From NCBI GenBank assembly GCA_963573305.1, contig OY754337.1:49055164-49119163 (forward strand): a DNA stretch of 64,000 nucleotides. The letters run 5' to 3'. Of this stretch, positions 26,012 through 35,099 are shown piece after piece; the stretch's first letter is position 1; each line of letters begins with the position of its first letter. This DNA comes from Pyrrhosoma nymphula. Its lineage: Eukaryota > Arthropoda > Insecta > Odonata > Coenagrionidae. The translations under genes and the position numbers were made by a program. The notes under the pieces were generated by a model. The model had not been told where the DNA came from. It saw only the letters and a program-made list of their open reading frames with translations, and did not search any database.

Positions 26012-27490
26012 TTGAGGGTTGAGCGTTGGGCTGACAACCCGCCTCGTAAAAAAACAAATGTTACGTATCACCACAAATGTGCCTCGGATCATGGACAGGA
26101 TTTACGGATTATGAAACGGCCCGAAAGGATATTGAGATATGGTACCTGGAATGTTAGAACATTGGGAGCACCCGGAGCAAGCGATTCACTAGCGGAAGAG
26201 CTGAACAAATATAAAATGGATGTGGTGGCACTGCAAGAAACAAGATGGCCACTGTCAGGGAAGATAAACAAGAAAAACTATCACATATACTACAGTGGGT
26301 GCAAGAAAAACCGGTTTCATAGAGGGGTAGGGTTCGCTGTAAACAAACAAATATCTGATTCTGTAATATTGTTTGAAGCTGAGGACGAACGTATGTGCAA
26401 TATTAGGTTACGGGGAAAATTCAAAAACATATCTGTAGTAACATTTTATGCACCAACAGAGGATGCTGAGGAAGAGGAGAAGGACCAGTTTTTTGAAACG
26501 TTAGAACAAAAAATGAATAAGCTTCCAAAATATGACCTCAAAATTGTGTTAGGAGATGCTAATGCCAAAATAGGACGGGAGATTGTATGGAGGGAAGTAG
26601 CGGGGAAAGAAAGCCTTCACGATAAAACTAATGACAATGGAGAAAGACTATGCAGCTTTGCTGCAGCAAATAATCTAAAGGTGATGAGCACATATTTCCC
26701 AAGAAAAGACATACACAAAGAAACATGGATATCCCCAAACGGCAGAACCAGAAACCAAATCGACCACATTCTGGTAGACAACAGGAACAAAAGTAGCATA
26801 ACCAGCATTAGAAGTATAAGGGAAGCGGAATGCGGATCAGATCATCACCTAGTCCTGGTCAAATTGAAACAGAGAATAACATTGGTAAAGAAAAGGGAAG
26901 AAAATAAGACAGAAAAGATAGCATTGGAAAAGATAACAGATGAGCTAATATCAAAAGAATTTAAAATTAAGCTAGAAAACAGATTTCAGTTGTTGAGCAG
27001 TATGACAGAAAATGAGGAAGAAAATAACGATCTAAACGAAAACTGGAACACTTTTAAAGAAACGCTGTTAAAAATAGCAACTGAAGTCTGTGGAAAAACA
27101 AAAAAATCCAAGAAGAACCCTTGGTTTGATGAGGACTGTGAGAAGGCTCTGCAGGACAGGAGAAACAAGAAAAGGAAATGGCTAAACAACAAATCTAACG
27201 ATGATAAAGCAAAATATAACGAGACTAATAAAGCAACCACAAGACTTCTGAGAAAAAAGAAACGGGAATACATTGACAGCCTATTAGAGAAAGCAGAAGA
27301 CAATAGAAGAGGAAATAATGCTAGAGAATTTTACCAATGTATAAAGCATTTCAGAAAAGGTTACACCCCAAGCACATATGGAATAAAGGATAAAAAAAGG
27401 TCAGACACTGACTCAAAAGAATCAGGTAATGGACAGGTGGAAAGAATATTTCCACAACCTGCTGAATTGCGAGCAACCTACACACATTGA
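26012..27490 (+). CDS. LINE B endonuclease and linker frame
   Basis: 492-codon frame encoding the AP-type endonuclease that nicks the insertion site. Motifs: 'GTWNVRTL' (residues 44-51, Asn47), 'ALQETRW' (Glu76), 'VTFYAPT' (Tyr146), 'LGDANAKIG' (Asp182, Asn184), 'NQIDHILVDN' (Asp251) and 'CGSDHHLVLVKL' (Asp277, His278). All catalytic positions of this endonuclease family are intact. A basic, coiled linker rich in K/R/N follows (residues about 290-470). After 27398 the frame is out of register with the RT: the last ~30 residues are frameshift product, and the true continuation is the frame starting just before 27429. The Met at 26012 is the first in frame; an internal start at Met34 is possible. 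Confidence 0.9.
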   Translation: MRVERWADNPPRKKTNVTYHHKCASDHGQDLRIMKRPERILRYGTWNVRTLGAPGASDSLAEELNKYKMDVVALQETRWPLSGKINKKNYHIYYSGCKKNRFHRGVGFAVNKQISDSVILFEAEDERMCNIRLRGKFKNISVVTFYAPTEDAEEEEKDQFFETLEQKMNKLPKYDLKIVLGDANAKIGREIVWREVAGKESLHDKTNDNGERLCSFAAANNLKVMSTYFPRKDIHKETWISPNGRTRNQIDHILVDNRNKSSITSIRSIREAECGSDHHLVLVKLKQRITLVKKREENKTEKIALEKITDELISKEFKIKLENRFQLLSSMTENEEENNDLNENWNTFKETLLKIATEVCGKTKKSKKNPWFDEDCEKALQDRRNKKRKWLNNKSNDDKAKYNETNKATTRLLRKKKREYIDSLLEKAEDNRRGNNAREFYQCIKHFRKGYTPSTYGIKDKKRSDTDSKESGNGQVERIFPQPAELRATYTH

Positions 27491-29060
27491 AATATACGAC
27501 AAGTACGTGAATGTAGAACCTAATGTCGAGGAACCCTCTAAAGAAGAAGTAGAAAACACAATTAAGACCTTAAAGAATAATAAATCACCGGGAGAAGATG
27601 GAATACCGTCTGAACTATTAAAAAAAGGTGGAAGAATAGTACATGAAGAACTGCATAAGTTAATCTCCAAAATATGGACAGAAGAAAGGATGCCAAAAGA
27701 ATGGCAGGAAGCCATTATAATACCCATTCACAAAAAAGGAGATAAAGAACAATGTGAAAATTATAGAGGTATATCATTGCTTAGCAACGCATATAAAGTG
27801 TTTTCGAAAATAATTCAAGGTCGAATAGAAAAATACACTGACTCCATAATAGAAGACCACCAAGCTGGATTCGTTAAAGGCCGTTCCACTACAGATCAGA
27901 TTTTTATTTTAAAGGAAGCCATCAGTAAATATTGGGAATATAATAAAGACTTCTATGGACTTTTCATAGATTTCTCAAAAGCGTATGACAGCCTTATTAG
28001 ACAACGAATATGGCAAAAGATGGAAAAGTTTGGCATTCCCAGAAAACTGATTAATTTAGCTAAGCTGACAGTTGAAATCTCTAAATGTAAAGTGAGAATA
28101 GATGGAGAACTATCTGAAGCATTCGAGGTCGTCACGGGGGTAAGGCAAGGTGATGGTCTGTCTCCTCTGCTGTTCAATATAGCACTAGAAGATGCCCTGA
28201 AAAATGTAAGAAGAAACAACCAGGGAATTAAAATAGGAACTAGAATAAATATCCTAGCATATGCAGATGATGTTATTCTCCTCGCAGAAGACAAGGAGGA
28301 ACTGGAAGAACTAACAAAAATTCTAATCCAGGAGACGGAACTAGTGGGTCTGAAAATAAATGACGAAAAGACTAAATACATGCACTTTACTAGAACAGAA
28401 CATCAGCTAATGACTACAATAAATATAGATGGGCATAAATTCGAAGAAGTGGAACAATTCAAATACTTGGGAACAATAATATCAAACAAAAATAGTGAAG
28501 AACCGGAAATTACGAACAGAATTAATTTAGCTAACAAAAGCATGTATGCCTGTAATAAAATATTAAATTCAAAGGTAATATCACAAAAGACCAAAATCAA
28601 AATATATCACACAATAATTCGTCCAGTACTTCTTTATGGGGCAGAAACATGGATCATGAACAGGAAAGAAGAAAGGAAGCTTATTATATTCGAGAATAAA
28701 GTCCTGAGGAAAATCTTTGGCCCCACAAAGGAAAACGAAATATGGAGAATCAAACGGAATAAGGAAATACGAGATCTCTACAAAGAGCACGACATAACTG
28801 CATGTGTCAGGGCCAGAAGAATGAGATGGCTTGGGCATGTTATGAGAGCAGAGCAGGGCTCAATACTTAAGGATGTTACCAGTGGGATACCAGAGGGAAG
28901 ACGACCACCGGGAAGAACAAGAAAAAGGTGGTGGGATGGAGCAAACATGGACATAAACCGGATAGGGGGAGCAGTGGAAGAAGCTAGAGACCGAGAAAGA
29001 TGGAGGGCACGCGTTGGTGAGGCCAAATCCCAGCTTGGGCATAGATGGCCATGGGAGTAA
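27429..29060 (+). CDS. LINE B reverse transcriptase frame
   Basis: 543-codon frame carrying the RT, probably once continuous with the endonuclease frame as one polyprotein. Motifs: 'NKSPGEDGIPSELLKKGG' (residues 51-68), 'WQEAIIIPIHKKGDKEQCEN' (92-111), 'YRGISLLSNAYKVFSKI' (112-128), 'DHQAGFVKGRSTTDQI' (143-158), 'FIDFSKAYDSL' with catalytic Asp181, 'GVRQGDGLSPLLFNIALED' (237-255), 'AYADDVILLAED' with catalytic YADD 278-281, 'GLKINDEKTKYM' (307-318) and 'FKYLGTIIS' (344-352). The C-terminal domain has 'RARRMRWLGHVMRAE' and 'GRRPPGRTRKRWWDG'. No in-frame stop. The start at 27429 is only the first Met after the frame change, not a proven initiation codon. Confidence 0.93.
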   Translation: MDRWKEYFHNLLNCEQPTHIEIYDKYVNVEPNVEEPSKEEVENTIKTLKNNKSPGEDGIPSELLKKGGRIVHEELHKLISKIWTEERMPKEWQEAIIIPIHKKGDKEQCENYRGISLLSNAYKVFSKIIQGRIEKYTDSIIEDHQAGFVKGRSTTDQIFILKEAISKYWEYNKDFYGLFIDFSKAYDSLIRQRIWQKMEKFGIPRKLINLAKLTVEISKCKVRIDGELSEAFEVVTGVRQGDGLSPLLFNIALEDALKNVRRNNQGIKIGTRINILAYADDVILLAEDKEELEELTKILIQETELVGLKINDEKTKYMHFTRTEHQLMTTINIDGHKFEEVEQFKYLGTIISNKNSEEPEITNRINLANKSMYACNKILNSKVISQKTKIKIYHTIIRPVLLYGAETWIMNRKEERKLIIFENKVLRKIFGPTKENEIWRIKRNKEIRDLYKEHDITACVRARRMRWLGHVMRAEQGSILKDVTSGIPEGRRPPGRTRKRWWDGANMDINRIGGAVEEARDRERWRARVGEAKSQLGHRWPWE

Positions 29061-29079
29061 GTAAGTAAGTAGGCACCTT

Positions 29080-29645
29080 TGGCATGAAAAAAATGCTTAT
29101 TAAAGATATTTCGCGAAAAAATCTTCCTTTTTGCATCTTAACTTTGGTTTTCAATAGGTAACGCCGAAAGCAGATTTGTAAAACAAATAAACTAAGGGGT
29201 AAAATTAAGTATTTGTTTTGATTCGCATAGTCATGGTAGAACCACCTTAACGAAGATCATTCCGTTGCCTACCTCTGCACCCGCTCACATCTGCTCTGCA
29301 CCCGATGTGTTTATTTAAATACGCAGCTGTTCAAGGTTGTGATACAAATAAAGAGCACCGACCCGTTAACAGCGCAATGAAGTAAATGGTAAGCACATAT
29401 TTTAAGAGCTGTTCTATCATCAATGAATGGAGACATGATAGACTCTTATAATGGTAGCTTTCCATTCAATGTGATGAAGACAGCGCAGATCAGAACACAT
29501 CAGCGCACACGAACGACGATGGATTGATTCAACGTGCGCATGCGATACGTTTTTTGGCCTGCCACAAGATGGCATTTACAAAAACCACGACCGAATACTT
29601 TGTAAATATCCATTTTGAATAATAAAACTTTGTACATTTTCACAC
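29080..29645. other. No recognisable feature
   Basis: Non-coding DNA after LINE B. No persuasive repeat or RNA structure seen. Confidence 0.45.
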
Positions 29646-29648
29646 GTT

Positions 29649-30176
29649 ATTTAAAACTTCCACCGGTTTAACCTTCATACGGCATCTCCCGGCATATTCT
29701 GAAGCTTCAACCATTCAGTATATATACAAAGAGAATTTTATTTTAAAAATTGAGGTGTTGGTTGAGAAGAGGAGGGAGGGGATCAGGGTGGTAAGGTAAG
29801 GAGAGTGAGATAAACTGAGAAAGAAATTGTATATTTTCACCATATAGCCGGGTTGAATCCGGAGACTATATTGGAATTCGGATTAAGAATTGAAGTTTAC
29901 CGACACAAGCCTCACGTACAGAATGCTGGGAGGGGGTGAAAATTTGAGAGAGGAAAGGAATGAAAGGGAGTTGGAAGAAAATTGGAGGAATGGAAGGTCA
30001 CTAAGAGAAAATGTATTCTATTTTTGAAAGGGGGAGTGAAAGGGAAGAGGTCAAACCTACATCCTCATTTTTTTAACAATATTCTCTCTGTACATATAGA
30101 AAGAACAATATGGAAAGGTTGAAGCTTCAGAATGTACCAGAAGATGCCTTATCAAGGTGAAACCCGTGTTTTAAAT
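29649..30176. repeat. Fold-back element with ~110-bp inverted arms
   Basis: The left arm 29649-29754 and right arm 30063-30176 are inverted copies sharing 'atttaaaac', 'ggcatct', 'cattctgaagcttcaacc', 'gagaat' and 'attgagg/cctcat'. A ~310-bp purine-rich spacer (GGA/GAG-rich) lies between. The right arm contains 'agaagatgcc' then 'ggtgaaacccg', a GAAAC-type motif also met elsewhere in this window. No coding capacity. Confidence 0.85.
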
Positions 30177-30520
30177 AGGGTGTTGAAAAGTAGTAAGTTT
30201 CATTATACAAAATGGATATCTTTCCCTTTCACGAAATCAAGCCTGAAACAATCAAATGTATTTTGTAAATAGCACACGAACTCTTTCAAAATACTAAAAA
30301 AATCAATCCTGTAACAATATTTTAGTAAATTATTCAATTTATAACACAAATAAAAAAACTTTAAATTATACACATTTGATGAAAATCAACGCAAAAACAA
30401 TCACGACTGAAATTATCGAAGTTCTTTTATTAATTAGCGCATATCAAAAATGTTTTCTATCTGTTTTGAATAGTGCTGCCTAGTGCACAGGGTCTGATAC
30501 GAATGAAAAGCCTCTCTTCA
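30177..30520. other. Unassigned, partial repeat U similarity
   Basis: AT-rich. 30355-30430 resembles 25380-25440. No gene. Confidence 0.35.
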
Positions 30521-30524
30521 TTCC

Positions 30525-30830
30525 ATTATCTATCCCCATCGTCTATAAAGGCTATTCTCTTTCTTCTTCCTCCCACTTGCTTAACATCACGGCCTTCAGG
30601 GACCCCTCTCCCCTCACTAACCGCGAAACCCATAATTCTCCGCTAAAACACATACTTCAGCAATCCGTCACCCTCAAATACCTGTTCCAACCACCTACTC
30701 TTCCACCTCCTAATCTACCTCCAGAAGCTCTCCCTCTTCACCAACCATACCGAGCACTTTCTCAATCTTTGTTTCCCTCAATGATACACACTTTTTAGCC
30801 CTCTTCACCCCGTTTTTCATGCCCATTCTT
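30525..30830 (-). mobile_element. LINE A family 3' fragment
   Basis: The minus strand matches LINE A 18000-18200: 'agattgagaaagtgct', a 'ggtggttggaac' block, 'ctgaaggccgtgat', 'agaagaaagagaatagcctt' and 'tagacga.gggga'. It has several indels and no intact frame. The 3' tail is not preserved. Confidence 0.6.
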
Positions 30831-30834
30831 TTCC

Positions 30835-31965
30835 TCTCTTTCTTTCCTGCTTTTTCAGCTTTCTAATTTGGAATATCGGCCTTCGACAACTCCTTAACCC
30901 TTGATTACTACATACCCAGCCCAGATCTAAATTCTCACCTCACTCACTACAACAAACACTTCTTCATATTCTTCCTCTATATTCATTCTCACTTTCCAGA
31001 CACCCATATGCCAAAAACTTCTAATTCATACAAAATGCCTACTTGTGCCACGGCTACCAGGTTTCTGTTCAATGTAATGCTGTGCCAAAAATTAGATCCT
31101 TCACTAGAAAATGGCTAACGTCCTTACCAACTTCCTCGGTCTTGTAAGCCATCTCCTTACGGTAAACGCCCCATCCACCCACAAAATATCTCTCCTTTCA
31201 TCCTTATTGCTGTAAAATATTGAATTTAATTCAATAATATTTATTTGTTATTGAAATTTTAACTTTCCAGGGGTAAAGGGAGTTGACCAAGAGACATCAA
31301 AATAAAAAAGCAGACGATCATATGGAAATCAATTTAAAGTAAGACAGAGAAGATGAGTTAACATATACTTTTCATCTTCATTTGGCATAGATCCTTTCTT
31401 GAAACACTTGCGAGGATGTTTGTAGGGGATACACTGAATAACTCAGACGGAAAATTATCCCATTCAACAATGGTCCTCCTAATAAAAGAGTTATTTGCTT
31501 GGTTCATGGAAGAAAAAAATGCTCTTTCATTGCATTTTTGGTCGTGACGACCGTAATAGTTTGGTTTCTCTATCTGTACATTTAGAGCTAATGAATAGGT
31601 ATACTTCAAAAACACAAATCACTAAGTAAAATGCAGTTAACCTTTTTCTCCTCCCACAGGTGATAAGAATTAACGTCTTAGAAGGAACTCTTCAAGTAAT
31701 CAAAACGTTCTATTGTTCTACGAGTTCCACCTGCTCTAGATACGTACATTTAGGTCGGTTATGGGGTGTGTGGCAGGGGATGTTAGGTAGCCATTCTTAA
31801 AGAATGGAGAGAATGGTGGAGAGCAATGAGATGAGGAAATGTGCGCATAGTCATGTTTGTTTGGACTAATCAGTTCCTCAATCTGTCATTGCTGTAATGG
31901 TACTTACGTATGAAGAATTATACTTTGTTCATGTCACTTTGACAGTGTATCCCCGTCTCATTTTG
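30835..31965. other. No recognisable feature
   Basis: Non-coding. A short minus frame at 31615-31358 has no domain. Confidence 0.45.
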
Positions 31966-31979
31966 TTGCTTCTATCCGT

Positions 31980-32173
31980 AGTAGTAGTATTTTTGTTTAA
32001 CGTGCTTCAACGGCTAAGGTCATTTCGCACTTACTGTCTGCCACGCGCAGACAGGGGCAACAGCACTCGGACGAATCGGAGGATCACCCATCCTAACTCG
32101 AGCCGAGCCCAACGATGCTTAACTTCGGTAACTGATCGGGAACCGGTGTTTCCATTGAGGCAGGCCTTTGCCC
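31980..32173 (-). mobile_element. 5S-rRNA-derived SINE (SINE3 type) with perfect target-site duplication
   Basis: A 194-bp insertion bounded by a perfect 12-bp duplication 'gcttctatccgt' (31968-31979 and 32174-32185). On the minus strand the first ~115 bp follow 5S rRNA: 'caccggttcccgatca', 'ccgaagttaagcatcgttgg' (A-box and intermediate element region of the 5S internal promoter), 'ggatgggtga' (C-box region) and a 'gtgctgttg' end. A hairpin 'ctgtctgc'/'gcagacag'-like junction, a ~50-bp body and a CTA-repeat tail ('actactac') follow. 5S-headed SINEs are transcribed by RNA polymerase III and mobilised by a partner LINE. The partner here is not established. Confidence 0.85.
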
Positions 32174-32189
32174 GCTTCTATCCGTTCTA

Positions 32190-32940
32190 GAGCTTTAATG
32201 TGGGTCTAACTTGTACCCTCCATGTCACTCTGGTACTTGCGTGATTTTAAATTTTCAAGTTTTGAGTACATAGGTTTGGAGTACATGGAGTTTGGGGTAT
32301 AGGTAAGTAGCTTAACTTGGAGAGGAGAAAGGAGGTTTTGAGATGATAGCATGGAGTAGAATGGAGAAATTACGAATGGACATGTATACTTACCTCTATT
32401 ATGGAGAAAACCATCGAATGAGGGAATCAAAATTACTGCGGATTTGGAAAAATCGGAATAAATAAATGAAGTTATGAACCTTCAAAAGCTTGCCTTGCCT
32501 TCGTTAAATATGTAGAGACGAGGGGGTCTATCGAATACTGAGAATTTCTTCAAAGGTTCGCGACGGTTGGGAAAGTTCGGGGACATCTGCTTTGCCGTAG
32601 CTTGAACGATATATTACTTCACGTGACATTTAATAAATTTGGTCTCTTAACTCAGAAACAAATTTGCCAATATTTCTAATGATGCAAAAATATCAGCTAT
32701 TTCTCGTACATCTTTCCGAAATTTTTGCCAACAATTATAGAATCCGTTTTCCGTGGGGTAGGGAACGGCTGATGGCTCCAGAGACATATTTTTTAAAAAG
32801 TAAGTCCTGACCAATACATCTCGTCTGAAATGTGACAGTGCGTATTTCGCATATTTTTTCAATAAAAAAAAAACTTATTACTCATCGGTTTAATTTTTAC
32901 GTTATCGCAAAAAATCGTAAGTTGTGACGGCGTATTCTAG
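32190..32940. other. No recognisable feature
   Basis: Non-coding. Short frames near 32206-32862 carry no domain. Confidence 0.45.
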
Positions 32941-32945
32941 CATAA

Positions 32946-33603
32946 AGGGTCGTGCATAAACTAAGTTACCATTTCGGTGATTTTTTTTACCCCCCCCCCC
33001 CCCCGACATGTAACGTTGTCTCTACAAATGAAACTTTCAATTCAAAAATATTATCTCAATTATTGAGTGAGTTTATTTTTAGAGATAGGCTGAAATAAGA
33101 CAAATTAAGTAGCCGAACTAGATATAATAGAACTATCTAATCTCAATTGGAACTAGTGATATAAATTTTAAAATTAAAAAATCAACCATTAATCACGCCG
33201 CAGGGTGTTGTGCTCATCTAATTGGTTCTCTCCCCTCCCCACATTTCTTACTGCTGCCTTGAAAAGTGTTTCCACGAGGTCACTATTTAACTTTCGAGAA
33301 AGTTAAAATGCAAGCAATTTGACGGTATGAAGACTTGCAACATTGTAGAGGCAATGGTTCAGCTTCATTGAGTTAAAAGTAGAAACTTGGGGTGTAAGAA
33401 ACACCCCGCGCGCCCTTCCTCAATGTAAACTCTGTAGTTTTGTCGACGCGATGCTGACGAGTAAGAAAAGTAAACAGGTGCATTGTAACAGCTTCATTAC
33501 GATGAGTGAACCACCCCCCCCCTTCTCCCTCGTTACACGCTGTAGGTTTTTAGGCGACCCCCTCTCCCCCCCTAAGTTGGTAACGTAGTTTATGCACGAC
33601 CCC
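32946..33603. mobile_element. Non-autonomous TIR element, 658 bp, TAA duplication
   Basis: The left end 'agggtcgtgcataaact' and the right end in reverse complement 'ggggtcgtgcataaact' are near-identical terminal inverted repeats that continue into 'aagttacca'/'acgttaccaa'. TAA flanks both sides (32943-32945, 33604-33606). Long C-runs lie inside each end (32990-33005 and about 33560). There is no transposase frame, so it is a MITE-like element. The superfamily is uncertain; 3-bp TAA duplications occur in PIF/Harbinger. Confidence 0.75.
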
Positions 33604-33787
33604 TAAGGCGTGAAACAAATGGCGTGTCAAGTTAAGGTATAAAATTTGCATATATAGTTAAGTCCTGAAATTACAGTCATTAAGTGTAAAGTTTTGTGCC
33701 ATTAATACCACAATACTTGAATATATTTCACTGCTGCTGAAATCAGCGATGAAAATACGTATAAATGTCCTTGTGAAAAAATCACAG

Positions 33788-33862
33788 GGAATAGGAATCG
33801 ATCCACTGACCTTTAGCTTGCTCTGTAAATGCATAGACCACCACGCTAACTAGGCTTCCTAA
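33788..33862 (-). mobile_element. tRNA-like SINE head
   Basis: On the minus strand, A-box-like 'tagttagcgtgg' and B-box-like 'ggatcgattcc' are about 40 bp apart, the usual Pol III spacing. There is no closing acceptor stem. Confidence 0.5.
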
Positions 33863-33894
33863 TTCCCACAGCAATTTCAGAAGAACCTGAGTGG

Positions 33895-33955
33895 AATAGA
33901 TGTTCAGCGGCAAGCCAAGGATCCGTGGTTCTATTCCCGTTCCAGGTGGATATTT
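33895..33955 (+). mobile_element. Second tRNA-like segment, opposite strand
   Basis: 'ggttctattcccg' (about 33929-33941) resembles a B box and T arm on the plus strand, 40 bp from the minus-strand tRNA-like head. The A box is unclear. It may be half of an inverted SINE pair. Confidence 0.35.
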
Positions 33956-34299
33956 CCAAAGGCAACTTCTAAATATCACAATGTTTATTTCAGGCTCATT
34001 GAAACTGCTAAAGTTTTAAAAATAAAATTCAATTTTGTTTTTCCATTACGAATAGGGAAAAATCTTTCTGAAACTACTTTAAACGGTTTTCTTGCATAGG
34101 AGAGGTGACCGACAGCTACGGTCCTTTGCGCCATTGAAGTAGGTTGCGGGTATGTTCGTAATTGTTTGGGGAATGGAGGAAGGGTGGAGAGAAACCTGGC
34201 ATCGGCATTAGCCTGTTCTAAAAACGAAAGACGGCTTGAGACCTACAGTTCAACATCCCATCCGACGGACAGAATACTGCGACTAGAAGTGCTCTTCAC

Positions 34300-34455
34300 A
34301 GGACACCCAAGTATAGTGGCAGCAAAACATGGTGGCAGCTACGCAGAAGACACATTTCAGTGGAGGAGCCAATTGCCAACGAACTAGAACCGCACAGGGG
34401 AAGTAAGGCAGTCTCCGCGTTTGACTACCAGGGTTTCCAAGGTCACAAACCTTCT
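34300..34455 (+). repeat. Dispersed repeat R, copy 1
   Basis: Shares 'tagtggcagcaaaacatgg', 'cagtgga', 'caattgccaacg'-like, 'ctccgcgtttgacta', 'ccaaggtc.caaacc' with copy 2 (34628-34770). It shares 'gcagcaaaacatggtggcag' with the minus strand at 41290-41405. Family unknown; no frame. Confidence 0.7.
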
Positions 34456-34627
34456 TTTCCAAGTTCAACATGTTAAATATGTTATTCATATCGAATTCTT
34501 TGCGCTCCATGTCTACTTTCTTCAACCTCTCGTTATTACCATCATCATTTGTATGTCCTAACTGTCGATTGGTTGATTAACGGACTGCTTCTTCCTAAAG
34601 AGGTGATTTCAACGTAGAACGGCTTTA

Positions 34628-34770
34628 ATGTCATGCATAGTGGTAGTGAAAAATTGGCAGTTACACAGAGGGCCCTTTTCCAGTGGTAGATTCCAATTAC
34701 TAAGAATTGGCTCCACGCGAGGTAGACTCCGTGTTTGACTATCATAGCTCCCAAGGTCGAAAACCATCAT
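34628..34770 (+). repeat. Dispersed repeat R, copy 2
   Basis: Direct diverged copy of 34300-34455 only 330 bp away: 'tagtggtagtgaaaaattgg', 'ttccagtggtag', 'ctccgtgtttgacta', 'cccaaggtcgaaaacc'. Confidence 0.7.
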
Positions 34771-34964
34771 TACCAACTTTAGAATGCTCCAACTGTTAAT
34801 CACATCTACCTTATAACTCTTTTCAGCGGTTCAATTCAATTATTTAGATGAGATTATCCGATGGGTTGCGAGCAATATCAGCGTATTTTGATGCAGCTAC
34901 GATTTTATCGTGGAAATGGTCATGAAATGCGATTCTGGCACTTCCCTGCCCTCTGAAGTTAAAA

Positions 34965-35095
34965 AAAAAGTTATGTTGGCAGCGTCGCCTACCATGTGAT
35001 GTCCTCTCACCTCCACTCCTTAGCCGACTTATTCTACACAAACTTTCCCCTCCTAAACTACACGCTTCGCGGAGGTGGCTGCCACTAAGTTTCGC
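34965..35095 (-). repeat. Dispersed repeat S, copy 1
   Basis: On the minus strand, 'gtcggctaaggagtggaggt' and 'gcgacgctgccaacataa' match the plus strand at 40765-40890 ('ggttggctaaggagcggagg', 'gcaacgctgccaacataa'). Confidence 0.65.
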
Positions 35096-35099
35096 TACC

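Larger units (their letters stand above)
25815..29071 (+). mobile_element. LINE B: full-length, young RTE-like retrotransposon
   Basis: A ~3.26-kb insertion flanked by an 8-bp target-site duplication 'ggcacctt' at 25807-25814 and 29072-29079. A ~200-bp 5' UTR precedes an endonuclease frame and an overlapping reverse-transcriptase frame. There is essentially no 3' UTR: the RT stop codon TAA (29058-29060) is itself part of the terminal (GTAA)n tail. Length, order and tail fit the RTE clade. Every catalytic motif is present and the only evident coding damage is a one-base frame change in an A7 run (27392-27398). It is much better preserved than LINE A, so it inserted more recently. Confidence 0.92.

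Noticed and set aside
32040..32173. Functional 5S rRNA gene
   Set aside because: The sequence diverges from 5S, has an extra body and simple-repeat tail, and carries a target-site duplication. It is a SINE.
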